Shown in pieces: positions 46,015 to 55,657 of a stretch of DNA of 64,000 bases. This stretch comes from Deltaproteobacteria bacterium (GTDB taxonomy: Bacteria > Desulfobacterota > Syntrophia > Syntrophales > Smithellaceae): positions 51,949 through 115,948 of the forward strand of contig JAKLGV010000006.1 of the NCBI GenBank assembly GCA_022710585.1, written 5' to 3'. Every line of letters begins with the position of its first letter. Within the stretch, counting starts at the first letter, position 1. The notes below the pieces were generated by a model. It was not told the DNA's origin, did not search any database, and worked only from the letters and a program-made list of their open reading frames with translations. The translations under genes were made by a program, and so were the position numbers.

Positions 46015-47982
46015 ATGATTGATTATGAAAAAGAACTGAATCTGGAGCAGTATCGCGTGGTCATGGAAGAGGGCGGGCCTCTGCTGGTCCTGGCCGGAGC
46101 GGGAAGCGGCAAGACCAGAACGCTGACCTACCGGGTTGCCCGTCTTCTGGAAAGAGGCATTCCACAGGAAAACATTCTGCTGGCCACCTTTACCAATAAA
46201 GCCGCACATTCGATGCTCAACCGCGTGGAGAGTCTGATTCACGCCGACACGAAAAGAATCATGGGCGGCACTTTTCATCATGTCGCCCATCTCTTTTTAA
46301 GAAGACACGCCCATTATCTCGGCTATCAAACCAATTTTTCGATTGTGGACAGCGAGGACGCGCGCCAAATTATTACCACGTGTATGGCTGATCTGAAAAT
46401 CGATCCAAAGCTGAGCAAGTTTCCGAAGAGCAATGTCATCGCTGAAATCATCAGCCTGACGGTGAATACGCAAAGTGCGCTGGATGACGTTCTGGCATCA
46501 CGATACCCTTTTTTCCTCCATCTGATGAATGAAATTACACAGGTGGCCGCGCTTTATGAACAAAAGAAGAAAGAGCTGGCCGTGATGGATTTTGACGATC
46601 TGTTAAATAATTGCCGCACGCTGCTCCGGGATAATCCCGACGTTTTGAAAACGCTTTCCGGCCGGTTCGAGCATATCCTGGTGGATGAATATCAGGACAC
46701 CAACATTATTCAGGCCGATATCGTAGATCTGCTCGCGTCCGTTAACCGCAATCTGATGGTGGTCGGGGACGATTCGCAGAGCATTTATTCCTTCCGGGGC
46801 GCCAATTTCAACAACATCATCAATTTTCCTGAGCGCTATCCGGACTGCAAGATCTTCAAGCTGGAAACGAATTACCGCAGCACGCCGGAAATCCTGCACC
46901 TGGCCAATCTCAGCATCAATAATAACGAGAAGCAGTTTCCCAAGGAACTCAAGGCTGTGCGCAAAAACGGCAGGCGGCCGGTCATGGTTGCCGCCCGAAA
47001 TGTCGTGAAGCAGGCTGATTTCGTGGCGCAGAGAGTTACAGAGCTGATTCGTTCGGGTGTGCCGCTCAAAGAAATCGCCGTCCTTTACCGGGCGCATTAC
47101 CATTCCATGGAAATGCAGATGGAATTCGTGCGGCGGGATATTCCTTTTGATATGCGCTCCGGTATCCGCTTTTTCGAACAGGCGCATATCAAGGATGTGA
47201 TCTGCTATATGAGAGTCCTGGTGAATCCCCGTGATGAACTGGCCTGGCGGCGTCTGCTGGTGATGTATCCCAAAGTGGGGAAGGCGACCTTCAACAAAAT
47301 CTGGCATTATCTAAAAAAAGACGAAAATCCTCTGAACGCTTTATTAAAAGATGAGTTCATCAGGGCGATGTCCAAATCCGCCAAACCCGGTCTGGAGGAA
47401 TGCCAAAAAACGATCCGTCTGCTGCTGGAACTTCCGGAGGCGGAGCACATTCCGGAAAAGATCATTGATGTTTTGTTAAACAGAGGCGGCTACAGAGTTT
47501 ATCTGCAGGATAATTATTCCGATGCGTCATCAAGGGAAGAGGATCTGATTCAACTGGGAAATTTTTCCGGTCAGTTTCTGAAGATGGAAGATTTTCTCAA
47601 CGAACTGGCCCTGCTGACCAATATGGCCAGAGAAGAAAACATCGGGGACGAAGAGGATGAAGACAAGGTTGCTCTCAGCACGATTCATCAGGCCAAAGGG
47701 TTGGAGTGGTCTTATGTTTTTCTCATCTGGTGCGCCGACGGCATGATTCCCCTGCAGCGGGCGCTGAAGGAACAGGAAGGAGAAGAAGAGGAAAGACGGC
47801 TCTTTTATGTGGCGGTGACAAGAGCCAAAGATCAGCTTTATTTATGCTATCCCGCGTTGGATTACAACCGTTCATCCGGTGTCTTGAATATGGCGCCTTC
47901 CCGCTTTATCAGGGAAATTGCTCCCGTTTCGGAATATGACGCCGACCGTCCGTTTGAACAGTGGGTGGTTTACGACGAGTGA
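46015..47982 (+). CDS. UvrD/Rep-family ATP-dependent DNA helicase
   Basis: The 655-residue superfamily 1A helicase has motif I LAGAGSGKTRTL, motif Ia ATFTNKAA, motif II VDEYQDTN, motif III VVGDDSQSIYSFRGA, motif IV ETNYRSTPEI, motif V STIHQAKGLEWSYVFL and motif VI LFYVAVTRAKDQLYL. It lacks the extended C-terminal tail of PcrA. Rep- or UvrD-like DNA unwinding in repair or replication restart is expected. It is divergent from the EF-G2 gene with 256 AT-rich bases between them. Confidence 0.92.
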   Translation: MIDYEKELNLEQYRVVMEEGGPLLVLAGAGSGKTRTLTYRVARLLERGIPQENILLATFTNKAAHSMLNRVESLIHADTKRIMGGTFHHVAHLFLRRHAHYLGYQTNFSIVDSEDARQIITTCMADLKIDPKLSKFPKSNVIAEIISLTVNTQSALDDVLASRYPFFLHLMNEITQVAALYEQKKKELAVMDFDDLLNNCRTLLRDNPDVLKTLSGRFEHILVDEYQDTNIIQADIVDLLASVNRNLMVVGDDSQSIYSFRGANFNNIINFPERYPDCKIFKLETNYRSTPEILHLANLSINNNEKQFPKELKAVRKNGRRPVMVAARNVVKQADFVAQRVTELIRSGVPLKEIAVLYRAHYHSMEMQMEFVRRDIPFDMRSGIRFFEQAHIKDVICYMRVLVNPRDELAWRRLLVMYPKVGKATFNKIWHYLKKDENPLNALLKDEFIRAMSKSAKPGLEECQKTIRLLLELPEAEHIPEKIIDVLLNRGGYRVYLQDNYSDASSREEDLIQLGNFSGQFLKMEDFLNELALLTNMAREENIGDEEDEDKVALSTIHQAKGLEWSYVFLIWCADGMIPLQRALKEQEGEEEERRLFYVAVTRAKDQLYLCYPALDYNRSSGVLNMAPSRFIREIAPVSEYDADRPFEQWVVYDE

Positions 47983-48033
47983 CGATGATCTGTGGCAGAC
48001 GGGTTTTTATTGCCGGCCTGAAGATATTCCGGT

Positions 48034-48630
48034 CTAGTCGGTTACGTGTTCGGGTTGCTCCAGCCCCTTGATGACTGTGTGGCCGTATTCCCGTCCTGTA
48101 TTGAAGGCGTTGATGTTGTTGTCTTTCGTTGATGGCGGAACGGAATCCAGAATCGCTCTTTTCAGAGCATCGGCATGCACGAGATGCTCGACCGCGGACA
48201 GAAATCCCAGCATAACAATATTGGCCATCATTTTCGTTCCCAGCTCTTCGGCAAAGCGCGTCGCCGGAATATTGTAGGCTTTTTCCGGGATATCGGTCTT
48301 CCGGATGTGGACAAGATCCGTGTCCCAGATCAATGTTCCGCCGTCCCGCAAGGATTTGATGTTTTTGGAATAGGCTTCCTGGCTCATGCAGACCAGAATT
48401 TCAGGATTCTCCACACAGGGGAAAAGAATTTCTTCAAGACTGATGATGACCTGACTGGAACAGGCGCCGCCGCGCGCTTCCGGCCCGTAATTCTGCGTCA
48501 TGGTGGCGAACTTGTGATCGAAAATGGACGCCGCTTTTCCCAGAATATCGCCGGCCATTACTATGCCCTGGCCTCCGAATCCGGTGAAGATAATATGTTT
48601 TTCCTTGAATGTTTTCATTTGCTTATCCAT
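48034..48630 (-). CDS. korC: 2-oxoacid:ferredoxin oxidoreductase, gamma subunit
   Basis: The 198-residue protein has the gamma-subunit signature IIFTGFGGQGIVMAGDILGKAA and the conserved TQNYGPEARGGACSSQVI motif. It closes the four-gene leftward unit ferredoxin-alpha-beta-gamma. Met1 and Met5 are both possible starts; neither has a good Shine-Dalgarno site, and a 17-base duplication lies just upstream. See the alpha subunit for the reaction. Confidence 0.93.
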   Translation of the reverse strand: MDKQMKTFKEKHIIFTGFGGQGIVMAGDILGKAASIFDHKFATMTQNYGPEARGGACSSQVIISLEEILFPCVENPEILVCMSQEAYSKNIKSLRDGGTLIWDTDLVHIRKTDIPEKAYNIPATRFAEELGTKMMANIVMLGFLSAVEHLVHADALKRAILDSVPPSTKDNNINAFNTGREYGHTVIKGLEQPEHVTD

Positions 48631-48631
48631 G

Positions 48632-48665
48632 TTTGATAATGATCAGGGTTTGATAATAATCAGGG
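48632..48665. repeat. 17-base tandem duplication at the korB/korC junction
   Basis: Bases 48632-48648 and 48649-48665 are the same 17-base unit with one difference (G to A). The copy at 48649-48665 includes the korB stop codon and the other fills most of the gap before korC, so the duplication created the present intergenic spacing. Confidence 0.7.
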
Positions 48666-49523
48666 CGTTGATCGCCAGTGCGGGATCTGCAGGCGATTAA
48701 ACTTCGCGTAGTTGTCCAGAAACGTGGGGCGTTCGATATCGACAAACTTGCCCACAACGATTTCCTTATCAATGTCCATGGCCGCGTCTTTGGGATCGAT
48801 ATCGCCGCGAATGACCGAACGGCCGTGGTAGAATTTCAGCATTTCCAGGGCGCTGCCCATGCGGTTGCGGCGTCCGAAAGAGGAAGGGCAGGGGGTAATC
48901 ACTTCCACAAAGCTGAAACCTGTTTTTTGCAGGGCCTCGGTAATCGAGCTGCGCAGCGAGCGGACCTGCATGGCCGTCCATCGGGCCACATACGTCGCCC
49001 CGCAGGAGGATGCGAGATAACAGAAATTAAAAGGCTCTTCCGGCGAACCGTTTACCGTCGTTGTTGTTTTCGCGCCGAGCGGCGTGCTGGGCGCCTGCTG
49101 GCCTCCTGTCATACCGTATGTGAGATTGTTGACGCAGATCACGGTAATATCCATGTTGCGGCGGGCGGCATGGATAAAATGATTGCCGCCGATGGCAAAC
49201 AGATCGCCGTCGCCTGAAACGACGATGACTTTGGTCTGAGGCCGCGCCAGTTTTAAACCGGTAGCAAAGGGGAGCGCCCGGCCGTGAGTGGTGTGAAAGG
49301 AGTCGAGCTGGATGTACCCCGCCATGCGTCCGGTGCAGCCGATGCCGGAAACCATCGCGATCGAATTGGGATCCCATCCCGTATTCTTGATCGCGGCCAG
49401 CACTGCGTTAAAAACCGTGCCGATGCCGCAGCCCGGACACCAGATGTGAGGAATCCTCTCCGTGCGGAGCAGGGAATCCATCGGATGCGGTTTTACGGTT
49501 TTAGGAGCTTTCTGTGTCGTCAT
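48660..49523 (-). CDS. korB: 2-oxoacid:ferredoxin oxidoreductase, beta subunit (TPP-binding)
   Basis: The 287-residue protein has CPGCG at 29-33 (cluster/TPP region), the TPP-magnesium motif GDGDLFAIGGNHF followed by NNLTYGMTGGQ, and PCPSSFGRRN. No separate 4Fe-4S C-terminal domain is present, as expected for enzymes with a stand-alone ferredoxin subunit. Its first codons overlap korA by four bases. Confidence 0.95.
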   Translation of the reverse strand: MTTQKAPKTVKPHPMDSLLRTERIPHIWCPGCGIGTVFNAVLAAIKNTGWDPNSIAMVSGIGCTGRMAGYIQLDSFHTTHGRALPFATGLKLARPQTKVIVVSGDGDLFAIGGNHFIHAARRNMDITVICVNNLTYGMTGGQQAPSTPLGAKTTTTVNGSPEEPFNFCYLASSCGATYVARWTAMQVRSLRSSITEALQKTGFSFVEVITPCPSSFGRRNRMGSALEMLKFYHGRSVIRGDIDPKDAAMDIDKEIVVGKFVDIERPTFLDNYAKFNRLQIPHWRSTP

Positions 49524-50680
49524 GATTTTCCCTTTATGGCTTTATGAATTGAACTGAGAATCAGACCGGGGTGGATGATCGAACCGCCGAAGTTGGATAC
49601 CAGCGTTACCGGGCAGGCGCCGCCGGTGCAGCGCTCCAGTTCCAGAACCATCTGACCGCCGTTGATTTCCGGCATGATGAAGGCTTTTACCTGAGGCGCG
49701 AGCGATCGGATCAACTCTTCCGGAAACGGCCAGACGGTTTCCAGTTTGATCAGACCCGCCTTGATGCCTTCGTTGCGCGCGTCACGCACGGCCTGCAGGG
49801 CGGAGCGCGCGCTGATGCCGTAAGCGACGATCACGACGTTTGCGTCATCGAGGTACAAATTTTTTGTTTTGATGATTTTGTCGCGATTATTGCGGATTTT
49901 CGCGACCAGACGGTTCACCATCTGGTCCTGCGTTTTGGCGTCCATCCCCGGATAACCGCGCTCGTCATGGGTCAGACCGGTGATGTGAATCCGATAACCG
50001 TCGCCGCAGGTGGCCATGGGAGCGATCCCGTCAGCCTCCGCTTTATACGGGAGGTATTCTTCCCGGGAAACGGTTGGCTTGGGCCGATTGATGATTTCGA
50101 TCTCGTCTTCACGCGGAATGATCACCCGCTCATTCATATGACCGATCACTTCGTCCGCCAGAATAATGACGGGCAGACGATACTGTTCACTGAGATTGAA
50201 GGCCCGGATTGTAAAATCAAACATGTCCTGCGGGCTGGCCGGCGCCAGCGCGATAATTTCATAGTGTCCGTGGGAGCCCCAGCGCGCCTGCATCATGTCG
50301 CCCTGCGCGACCAGCGTCGGCAAGCCAGTGCTGGGTCCGCCGCGCTGCACATTACAGACCACGCAAGGGGTTTCCGTGCAGACCCCCAGACCGATGTTTT
50401 CCATCATCAGCGAGAAGCCGGGACCGGATGTGCTGGTCATGGCTTTGACACCGCCCCAACTAGCCCCCAGAACAGCGGCCATCGAAGCGATTTCATCTTC
50501 CATTTGAATGTAGATGCCGCCCAATTCCGGCAGGCGTCTGGAAATCGATTCGGCGATTTCGGTTGCCGGGGTGATGGGGTAGCCGGCGAAAAAGCGGCAG
50601 CCCGCGGCCAGCGCGCCTTCGCAGCAGGCCTGATCACCGTTGAAAAAATGTATTCCTGTTAAGACTTCCTTGGCGAACAA
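49520..50680 (-). CDS. korA: 2-oxoacid:ferredoxin oxidoreductase, alpha subunit (2-oxoglutarate type)
   Basis: The 386-residue alpha subunit has GNQACCEGALAAGCRFFAGYPITPATEI, the conserved MTSTSGPGFSLMMENIG motif and QRGGPSTGLPT. The ferredoxin-alpha-beta-gamma gene order and subunit sizes fit 2-oxoglutarate:ferredoxin oxidoreductase, which makes 2-oxoglutarate from succinyl-CoA, CO2 and reduced ferredoxin, or the reverse; branched-chain oxoacids remain possible. It faces the methylmalonyl-CoA mutase genes, whose product is succinyl-CoA. Confidence 0.9.
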   Translation of the reverse strand: MFAKEVLTGIHFFNGDQACCEGALAAGCRFFAGYPITPATEIAESISRRLPELGGIYIQMEDEIASMAAVLGASWGGVKAMTSTSGPGFSLMMENIGLGVCTETPCVVCNVQRGGPSTGLPTLVAQGDMMQARWGSHGHYEIIALAPASPQDMFDFTIRAFNLSEQYRLPVIILADEVIGHMNERVIIPREDEIEIINRPKPTVSREEYLPYKAEADGIAPMATCGDGYRIHITGLTHDERGYPGMDAKTQDQMVNRLVAKIRNNRDKIIKTKNLYLDDANVVIVAYGISARSALQAVRDARNEGIKAGLIKLETVWPFPEELIRSLAPQVKAFIMPEINGGQMVLELERCTGGACPVTLVSNFGGSIIHPGLILSSIHKAIKGKS

Positions 50681-50700
50681 AACTGGTCTCCTTTGCGGCT

Positions 50701-50994
50701 TTATTCGTAAATATCATTCTGGTCCACGCTGTAGATGGCGAATTCGGGACAGAGAATTTCACAGAAATGACAGTTTACGCACCGGGACGCGTCAATGACT
50801 TCCGGCGGATGATACCCTTTTTTATTAAAGACAGACGAAGCGCGTAAAACCTGCCGGGGGCAATTGGCGATGCAAAAGGTGCATCCTTTGCAGCGGTCTT
50901 CGATGATGATGACATGGCCGAGCTTTTTCTTTCTTACACCGGCTTCATCTGTTTCATTGATTTCATAGCGTTTCTTTTTTTGCATACTCAACAC
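50701..50994 (-). CDS. korD: ferredoxin (delta) subunit of the 2-oxoacid oxidoreductase
   Basis: The 97-residue protein has two 4Fe-4S binding sites: CKGCTFCIANCP and CVNCHFCEILCP, in the 2x[4Fe-4S] arrangement, after a 30-residue basic start. It passes electrons between the catalytic TPP subunits and cellular ferredoxin. It is the first gene of the kor unit; korA follows after 20 bases. Confidence 0.93.
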   Translation of the reverse strand: MLSMQKKKRYEINETDEAGVRKKKLGHVIIIEDRCKGCTFCIANCPRQVLRASSVFNKKGYHPPEVIDASRCVNCHFCEILCPEFAIYSVDQNDIYE

Positions 50995-51305
50995 ACAAGG
51001 CTAACGGCTGTATTGCGCGCGCGGGCATCGCAGATGACTCCTGTTGTTCAATACCTGCGGCATCGCGCAACAGCCATATTAAAATAAGGGAACTCTGTCA
51101 AGGCAAAATGAACACCCGGCCCTATAAACGGCGTAAATGGCTGAAAACGGCGAAGATGGAACCTTCAACCGACTATAAAAATTGATTGAATATTCAAGGG
51201 ATACTTGATAGTGAAATCCACCGGTTTCCGTGGCCGGAAAACGTCCATGACCGGTTTTCCGGAAACACGGAGCTCAAAACAAAAATAAACCCGGAGATAC
51301 CATCC
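50995..51305. other. divergent regulatory region between kor and mcm genes
   Basis: This 311-base stretch has no convincing gene. It holds an imperfect inverted repeat (51006-51075), a perfect TTGACA on the minus strand (51096-51101) with TATGGC 17 bases on as a possible kor promoter, and two overlapping inverted repeats before mcmA1 (51225-51240 and 51234-51262). An in-frame TTG at 51186 would extend the mutase by 40 residues that do not resemble the family. Confidence 0.6.
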
Positions 51306-52985
51306 ATGTTTGACAAAAAGGAAATTGAAGAGATTCAAGCCACCCGAGAAAAATGGGAAAATGAAAAACTGCAAAAATCTCTAGCCCGCGAAAAGGAGCG
51401 CAAAGAGGTTTTTACCAGCATTTCCGGCACGCCCATCGAAAGGCTCTATACGCCGCTGGAGACAGCCGAACTGCACTACAATGAAAAGCTGGGCTTTCCC
51501 GGAGATTATCCCTTTACCCGCGGGGTGCAGCCCACCATGTATCGCGGACGTTTCTGGACCATGCGGCAGTATGCCGGATTCGGCAGCGCGCGCGAAAGCA
51601 ACGAACGCTACCGCTACCTGCTCGATCAGGGACAGACGGGCTTGAGCGTCGCCTTTGATCTGCCGACCCAGGCCGGCTACGACAGCGATCATCCGCTTTC
51701 CATGGGCGAAGTGGGAAAGGTCGGCGTCGCCGTCGATTACATTGGGGATATGCGTCTGCTGTTGAAGGATATTCCCCTGGACAAGGTAACGACGTCCATG
51801 ACCATCAACGCCCCGGCCACCGTGCTTCTGGCCATGTATCTGGCGATTGCCGATGAGCAGGGCGTTTCATATGACAAGCTGGGCGGCACGGTGCAGAATG
51901 ACATCCTCAAGGAAATCACCGTCCGCGGACAATATATTTATCCGCCCGTGCCCAGCATGAGGCTGACGGTGGATTTAATTGAATACTGTTTTAAAAATGT
52001 GCCGAAATGGAACTCTATCAGCATCAGCGGCTATCATATCCGGGAAGCCGGTTCCACCGCGGCACAGGAAGCGGCGTTCACCATTGCCGACGGCATTGCT
52101 TATGTACAGGCGTGCATCGACCGCGGTCTGGACGTGGATAAGTTCGCGCCCCGTCTCAGCTTCTTTTTCAACGCCTTTACCAACGTGCTGGAAGAGACGG
52201 CCAAGTTCCGCGCCGCCCGCCGGTACTGGGCGAAGGTGATGAAAGAGCGATTCGGCGCCAAAGATCCCCGCTCGATGATGCTGCGCTTCCATGTGCAGAC
52301 AGGCGGCGTGACGCTGACCGCGCAGCAGCCTTTGAACAACATCGTCCGGGTCGGCCTTCAGGCCTACGCGGCGGCCCTGGGCGGCTGTCAATCGCTGCAT
52401 ACCAATTCCTATGACGAAGCGCTGTGTCTGCCGACCCAGCAGGCGGTGACGGTCGCCCTGCGGACTCAGCAGATGGTTGCTGAAGAAAGCGGCGCGACGG
52501 ACACGATCGATCCGCTGGCCGGCTCCTATTATGTCGAAGACCTGACGGATAAGATCGAGGCGCAAATCGATGCGTATATTCAAAAAATAGATCACATGGG
52601 CGGGACGCTGGCCGCCATTGAGCAGGCCTTCATCCAGCAGGAAATTCAGCAGAGCGCCTACCGTTATCAGAAAGAAATTGAAAGTAAGGAGCGCGTCTAT
52701 GTGGGCATCAACAAATATACCATGGAGGATGAGCCGCTGAAGAATCTGCTGCGAGTGGATATGAAAGTGGGCGAAGCGGAAGCTTCCAAGCTCAAGGAAA
52801 TGCGCGTACGGCGAGACGGGGCCAGATGGGAAAAAGCGCTTCAGAACCTGCGTCAGGTCACGCTGTCTGATCAAAACGTCATGCCCGCCGTGATTGAAGC
52901 CGTCAAGGCCGACGCGACGATCGGCGAAATCTGTGATGTGTGGCGAGCCATCTACGGCGAATATAAACCGAAACAATTTTTTTAA
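51306..52985 (+). CDS. methylmalonyl-CoA mutase, large (catalytic) subunit
   Basis: From the ATG at 51306 (GGAGA upstream) the protein is 559 residues, the substrate-binding barrel without the B12 domain. Residues that define methylmalonyl-CoA specificity are present: Tyr89 in TMRQYAGF, Arg207 in EITVRGQY and His244 in SGYHIREAG; isobutyryl-CoA mutases have Phe and Gln at the first two. The barrel-end motifs [15 protein letters not shown] and [12 protein letters not shown] are intact. It interconverts (R)-methylmalonyl-CoA and succinyl-CoA with the B12 subunit encoded next. Confidence 0.94.
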   Translation: MFDKKEIEEIQATREKWENEKLQKSLAREKERKEVFTSISGTPIERLYTPLETAELHYNEKLGFPGDYPFTRGVQPTMYRGRFWTMRQYAGFGSARESNERYRYLLDQGQTGLSVAFDLPTQAGYDSDHPLSMGEVGKVGVAVDYIGDMRLLLKDIPLDKVTTSMTINAPATVLLAMYLAIADEQGVSYDKLGGTVQNDILKEITVRGQYIYPPVPSMRLTVDLIEYCFKNVPKWNSISISGYHIREAGSTAAQEAAFTIADGIAYVQACIDRGLDVDKFAPRLSFFFNAFTNVLEETAKFRAARRYWAKVMKERFGAKDPRSMMLRFHVQTGGVTLTAQQPLNNIVRVGLQAYAAALGGCQSLHTNSYDEALCLPTQQAVTVALRTQQMVAEESGATDTIDPLAGSYYVEDLTDKIEAQIDAYIQKIDHMGGTLAAIEQAFIQQEIQQSAYRYQKEIESKERVYVGINKYTMEDEPLKNLLRVDMKVGEAEASKLKEMRVRRDGARWEKALQNLRQVTLSDQNVMPAVIEAVKADATIGEICDVWRAIYGEYKPKQFF

Positions 52986-53020
52986 AATGTTCAACTATAT
53001 TTCTGAAGGAGAAATCCGGC

Positions 53021-53428
53021 ATGGAAAGAGAAAGAAAAATCAGAATTGTGCTGGCCAAGCCCGGTCTTGACGGTCACGACCGGGGAGCGAAACTGCTGGC
53101 CAGAATATTTATGGAAGCGGGCATGGAAGTGATTTATACCGGCCTTCGGCAGACGCCGGAAATGATCGTCGAAACCGCGCTTCAGGAAGACGCCGATGTG
53201 ATCGGGCTGAGCAGCCTGTCCGGGGTGCACAATTATTTTTTCCCGCGGGTGATGGAGCTTCTGCACACGAAAGATATGAAAGATGTCATTGTGGTGGGCG
53301 GCGGCATCATTCCCAGTGAAGATATTCCTCAGTTGAAAGAAGCAGGCATTGCCGGGATTTTCGGGCCGGGAACACCCACCGGAGATATTGTGCAGTTCAT
53401 CCGCACGCACGCACGGCAGCGCAATTAA
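53021..53428 (+). CDS. methylmalonyl-CoA mutase, small B12-binding subunit
   Basis: The 135-residue protein is a Rossmann B12-binding domain with the DxHxxG base-off motif at 17-22 (His19 coordinates cobalt), [14 protein letters not shown] and VVGGGIIP. It completes the split mutase. AAGGAGAAA lies upstream of the start. Splitting the mutase into barrel and B12 subunits is common in archaea and anaerobic bacteria. Confidence 0.95.
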   Translation: MERERKIRIVLAKPGLDGHDRGAKLLARIFMEAGMEVIYTGLRQTPEMIVETALQEDADVIGLSSLSGVHNYFFPRVMELLHTKDMKDVIVVGGGIIPSEDIPQLKEAGIAGIFGPGTPTGDIVQFIRTHARQRN

Positions 53429-53446
53429 AATCATAAGGGAGTTATC

Positions 53447-53851
53447 ATGAAAGTTCTGAAAATTGATCATATCGGCATCGCCGTGAAAAGCATTGACGCC
53501 ACCGGGCAGCTGTATAACGGACTTCTGGGGCTTCAACATGCCGGCAATGAAACGGTCGCGGAGCAGAAAGTGACGACAGCTTTTTTTCCGGTCGGCGACA
53601 CGGAAGTCGAGCTTCTGGAATCCACCGCCCCTGACGGACCGATCGCCAAATATCTCGAAAAGAAGGGGGAAGGTGTCCAGCATATCGCCTTTCGCGTGGA
53701 AAACATCGAAGAGGCGCTGGCCGAGCTCAAAAGCAAAGGGGTTCAATTGATCGACGAGAAACCCAGACGCGGGGCGGGAGGCGCAAAAATCGCCTTTCTT
53801 CATCCGAAATCAACATTCGGCGTGCTGATTGAGCTTTGCGAACGGGAATAA
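53447..53851 (+). CDS. methylmalonyl-CoA epimerase
   Basis: The 134-residue vicinal-oxygen-chelate protein has the metal ligands in KIDHIGIAVKS, VQHIAFRVENIEE and the terminal FGVLIELCE, as in known epimerases. It interconverts (S)- and (R)-methylmalonyl-CoA, needed because the carboxylase product and mutase substrate are opposite epimers. It ends the mutase operon and faces aspS. Confidence 0.95.
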   Translation: MKVLKIDHIGIAVKSIDATGQLYNGLLGLQHAGNETVAEQKVTTAFFPVGDTEVELLESTAPDGPIAKYLEKKGEGVQHIAFRVENIEEALAELKSKGVQLIDEKPRRGAGGAKIAFLHPKSTFGVLIELCERE

Positions 53852-53881
53852 AAATCCTGTTTTTTCATTCCCTGGGGATGA

Positions 53882-55651
53882 TCAGACAATCTTTAAAGAG
53901 AGCTCCATCAATTGCTCAATGCTGACTCTGGAGGGCGCGTCGGTCATTAAACAGGCCGCTTTCTGCGTTTTGGGGAAAGCGATGACATCCCGTATCGATT
54001 CGGCTTTTGTCATAATCATCGTCAGTCTGTCCAGACCGAAAGCCAGGCCTCCGTGGGGAGGCGCGCCGTATTCGAGGGCGTCGAGCAGAAATCCGAATTT
54101 CAATTTTGCCTCTTCATCGTTGAGTTTCAGTGCGCTGAAAACCTGCGACTGGACATCTTTGTGATGAATACGGATGCTGCCGCCGCCGATTTCCGAACCG
54201 TTCAGCACGAGGTCGTAGGCGCGGGCGCGAACTTTTCCGGGGTCGGTCGTCATCAGAGGCAGGTCTTCCAGAAACGGCGAAGTAAAGGGATGATGCGTGG
54301 AGACAAAACGCTTTTCGGTTTCCGAATACTCCATCAGTGGAAACTCCGTGATCCAGGTAAACGCCAGCGCGTCAGGATCAATCAAATTGAGTTTTTTGCC
54401 CAGATACAGACGCAAATTACCCAGCGAATCGGCAACAATCTTGCTGGTGTCCGCAACAAAAAAGATAATATCGCCTTCTTTAGCGTTCATCACTTTAATG
54501 ATGCCTTCCACTTCCTCAGGCTTAAGGAATTTAAAAATCGGCGAAGTCCAGTCAGACGCGTTCACTTTAGCCCAGGCGAGACCCTTGGCGCCGTATATGG
54601 CCACAACGTCTTTCAGCCCGTCCAGATCCTTGCGCGAAAGAGATGTTGGCTGTTCGGCCTTGATCGCCTTGATAACGCCGCCGGAAGCGGCAACCTCCGC
54701 AAAAAGTTTGAATCCGGAATCTTTGACGATATTCGTCAGGTCAACAATCTCCATGCCGAAACGCACATCGGGATTGTCCTTGCCGTAGCGGCTGATAGCG
54801 TCGGCATAAGTCAGTCTGGGCAGGGGGAGGGTAATATCCTTGTCGAGACAGGCCTTGAATATGGTCTTCATCAGGCCTTCCATCATGTTCATAATATCTT
54901 CTTCGGTAATGAAGGACATTTCCACATCGATCTGCGTGAACTCCGGTTGACGATCAGCGCGTAAATCCTCATCACGGAAGCATTTAACGATCTGATAATA
55001 GCGGTCAAACCCAGAAACCATCAAAAGCTGCTTGAAGATCTGCGGCGATTGCGGCAGGGCGTAAAACATGCCCTTGTAAATCCGGCTGGGAACCAGATAA
55101 TCACGGGCGCCTTCGGGCGTGCTTTTGCCCAGAAAAGGTGTTTCCACTTCAATGAAGCCGTTGTCTTCGAAATAGCGGCGGGTCGCGGCGGCCAGCTTGC
55201 TGCGCAAAAAAAGATTTTTCTGAATAGCCGGACGGCGCAGATCCAGATAACGGTATTTGAGGCGGATATTCTCTGAAATTTCATCATCGTCAAAAGAGAA
55301 GGGCGGCGTCTTGGATTCATTCATGATTTCCAGTTCGGAAACAAGCACTTCAATCTGCCCGGTTTTCAGATCCGGATTATCCATTCCTTCTGGACGCCTG
55401 CGGACCTTGCCTTTAACGGCCAGAACAAATTCAGAGCGGATTTTATGCGCTTCTTTATGGGCCTCTGCGGCGTCAGGATTGAAAACAATCTGGACAATGC
55501 CTTCACGATCGCGCAAATCGACGAAAATAACGCCGCCATGATCGCGCCGTCTGTGCACCCAGCCCATCAGAATGACTTCCTTACCGGCAAGGGCAACATC
55601 GACATTCCCGCAATAATGAGTCCTTTTGTCTTTTGTTAAAAATTCAGCCAA
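53882..55651 (-). CDS. aspS: aspartyl-tRNA synthetase
   Basis: The 589-residue bacterial-type AspRS has the N-terminal OB anticodon-binding domain ([19 protein letters not shown]), class II motif 2 ([18 protein letters not shown]), the GAD insertion domain in the middle and motif 3 ([13 protein letters not shown]). It charges tRNA-Asp; a non-discriminating form cannot be excluded. It lies six bases after hisS. Confidence 0.97.
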   Translation of the reverse strand: MAEFLTKDKRTHYCGNVDVALAGKEVILMGWVHRRRDHGGVIFVDLRDREGIVQIVFNPDAAEAHKEAHKIRSEFVLAVKGKVRRRPEGMDNPDLKTGQIEVLVSELEIMNESKTPPFSFDDDEISENIRLKYRYLDLRRPAIQKNLFLRSKLAAATRRYFEDNGFIEVETPFLGKSTPEGARDYLVPSRIYKGMFYALPQSPQIFKQLLMVSGFDRYYQIVKCFRDEDLRADRQPEFTQIDVEMSFITEEDIMNMMEGLMKTIFKACLDKDITLPLPRLTYADAISRYGKDNPDVRFGMEIVDLTNIVKDSGFKLFAEVAASGGVIKAIKAEQPTSLSRKDLDGLKDVVAIYGAKGLAWAKVNASDWTSPIFKFLKPEEVEGIIKVMNAKEGDIIFFVADTSKIVADSLGNLRLYLGKKLNLIDPDALAFTWITEFPLMEYSETEKRFVSTHHPFTSPFLEDLPLMTTDPGKVRARAYDLVLNGSEIGGGSIRIHHKDVQSQVFSALKLNDEEAKLKFGFLLDALEYGAPPHGGLAFGLDRLTMIMTKAESIRDVIAFPKTQKAACLMTDAPSRVSIEQLMELSLKIV

Positions 55652-55657
55652 AACCGT

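Noticed and set aside
51186..51305. Forty-residue N-terminal extension of the mutase from TTG
   Set aside because: No Shine-Dalgarno site, no family resemblance, and the stretch holds paired repeats better explained as a leader; ATG 51306 has GGAGA upstream.
50995..51305. Cobalamin riboswitch before the mutase
   Set aside because: No B12-box-like core and no room for the roughly 200-base structure; only small hairpins are seen.
51975..52994. A 339-codon minus-strand open frame opposite the mutase
   Set aside because: Histidine/arginine-rich shadow of a well-conserved mutase gene.
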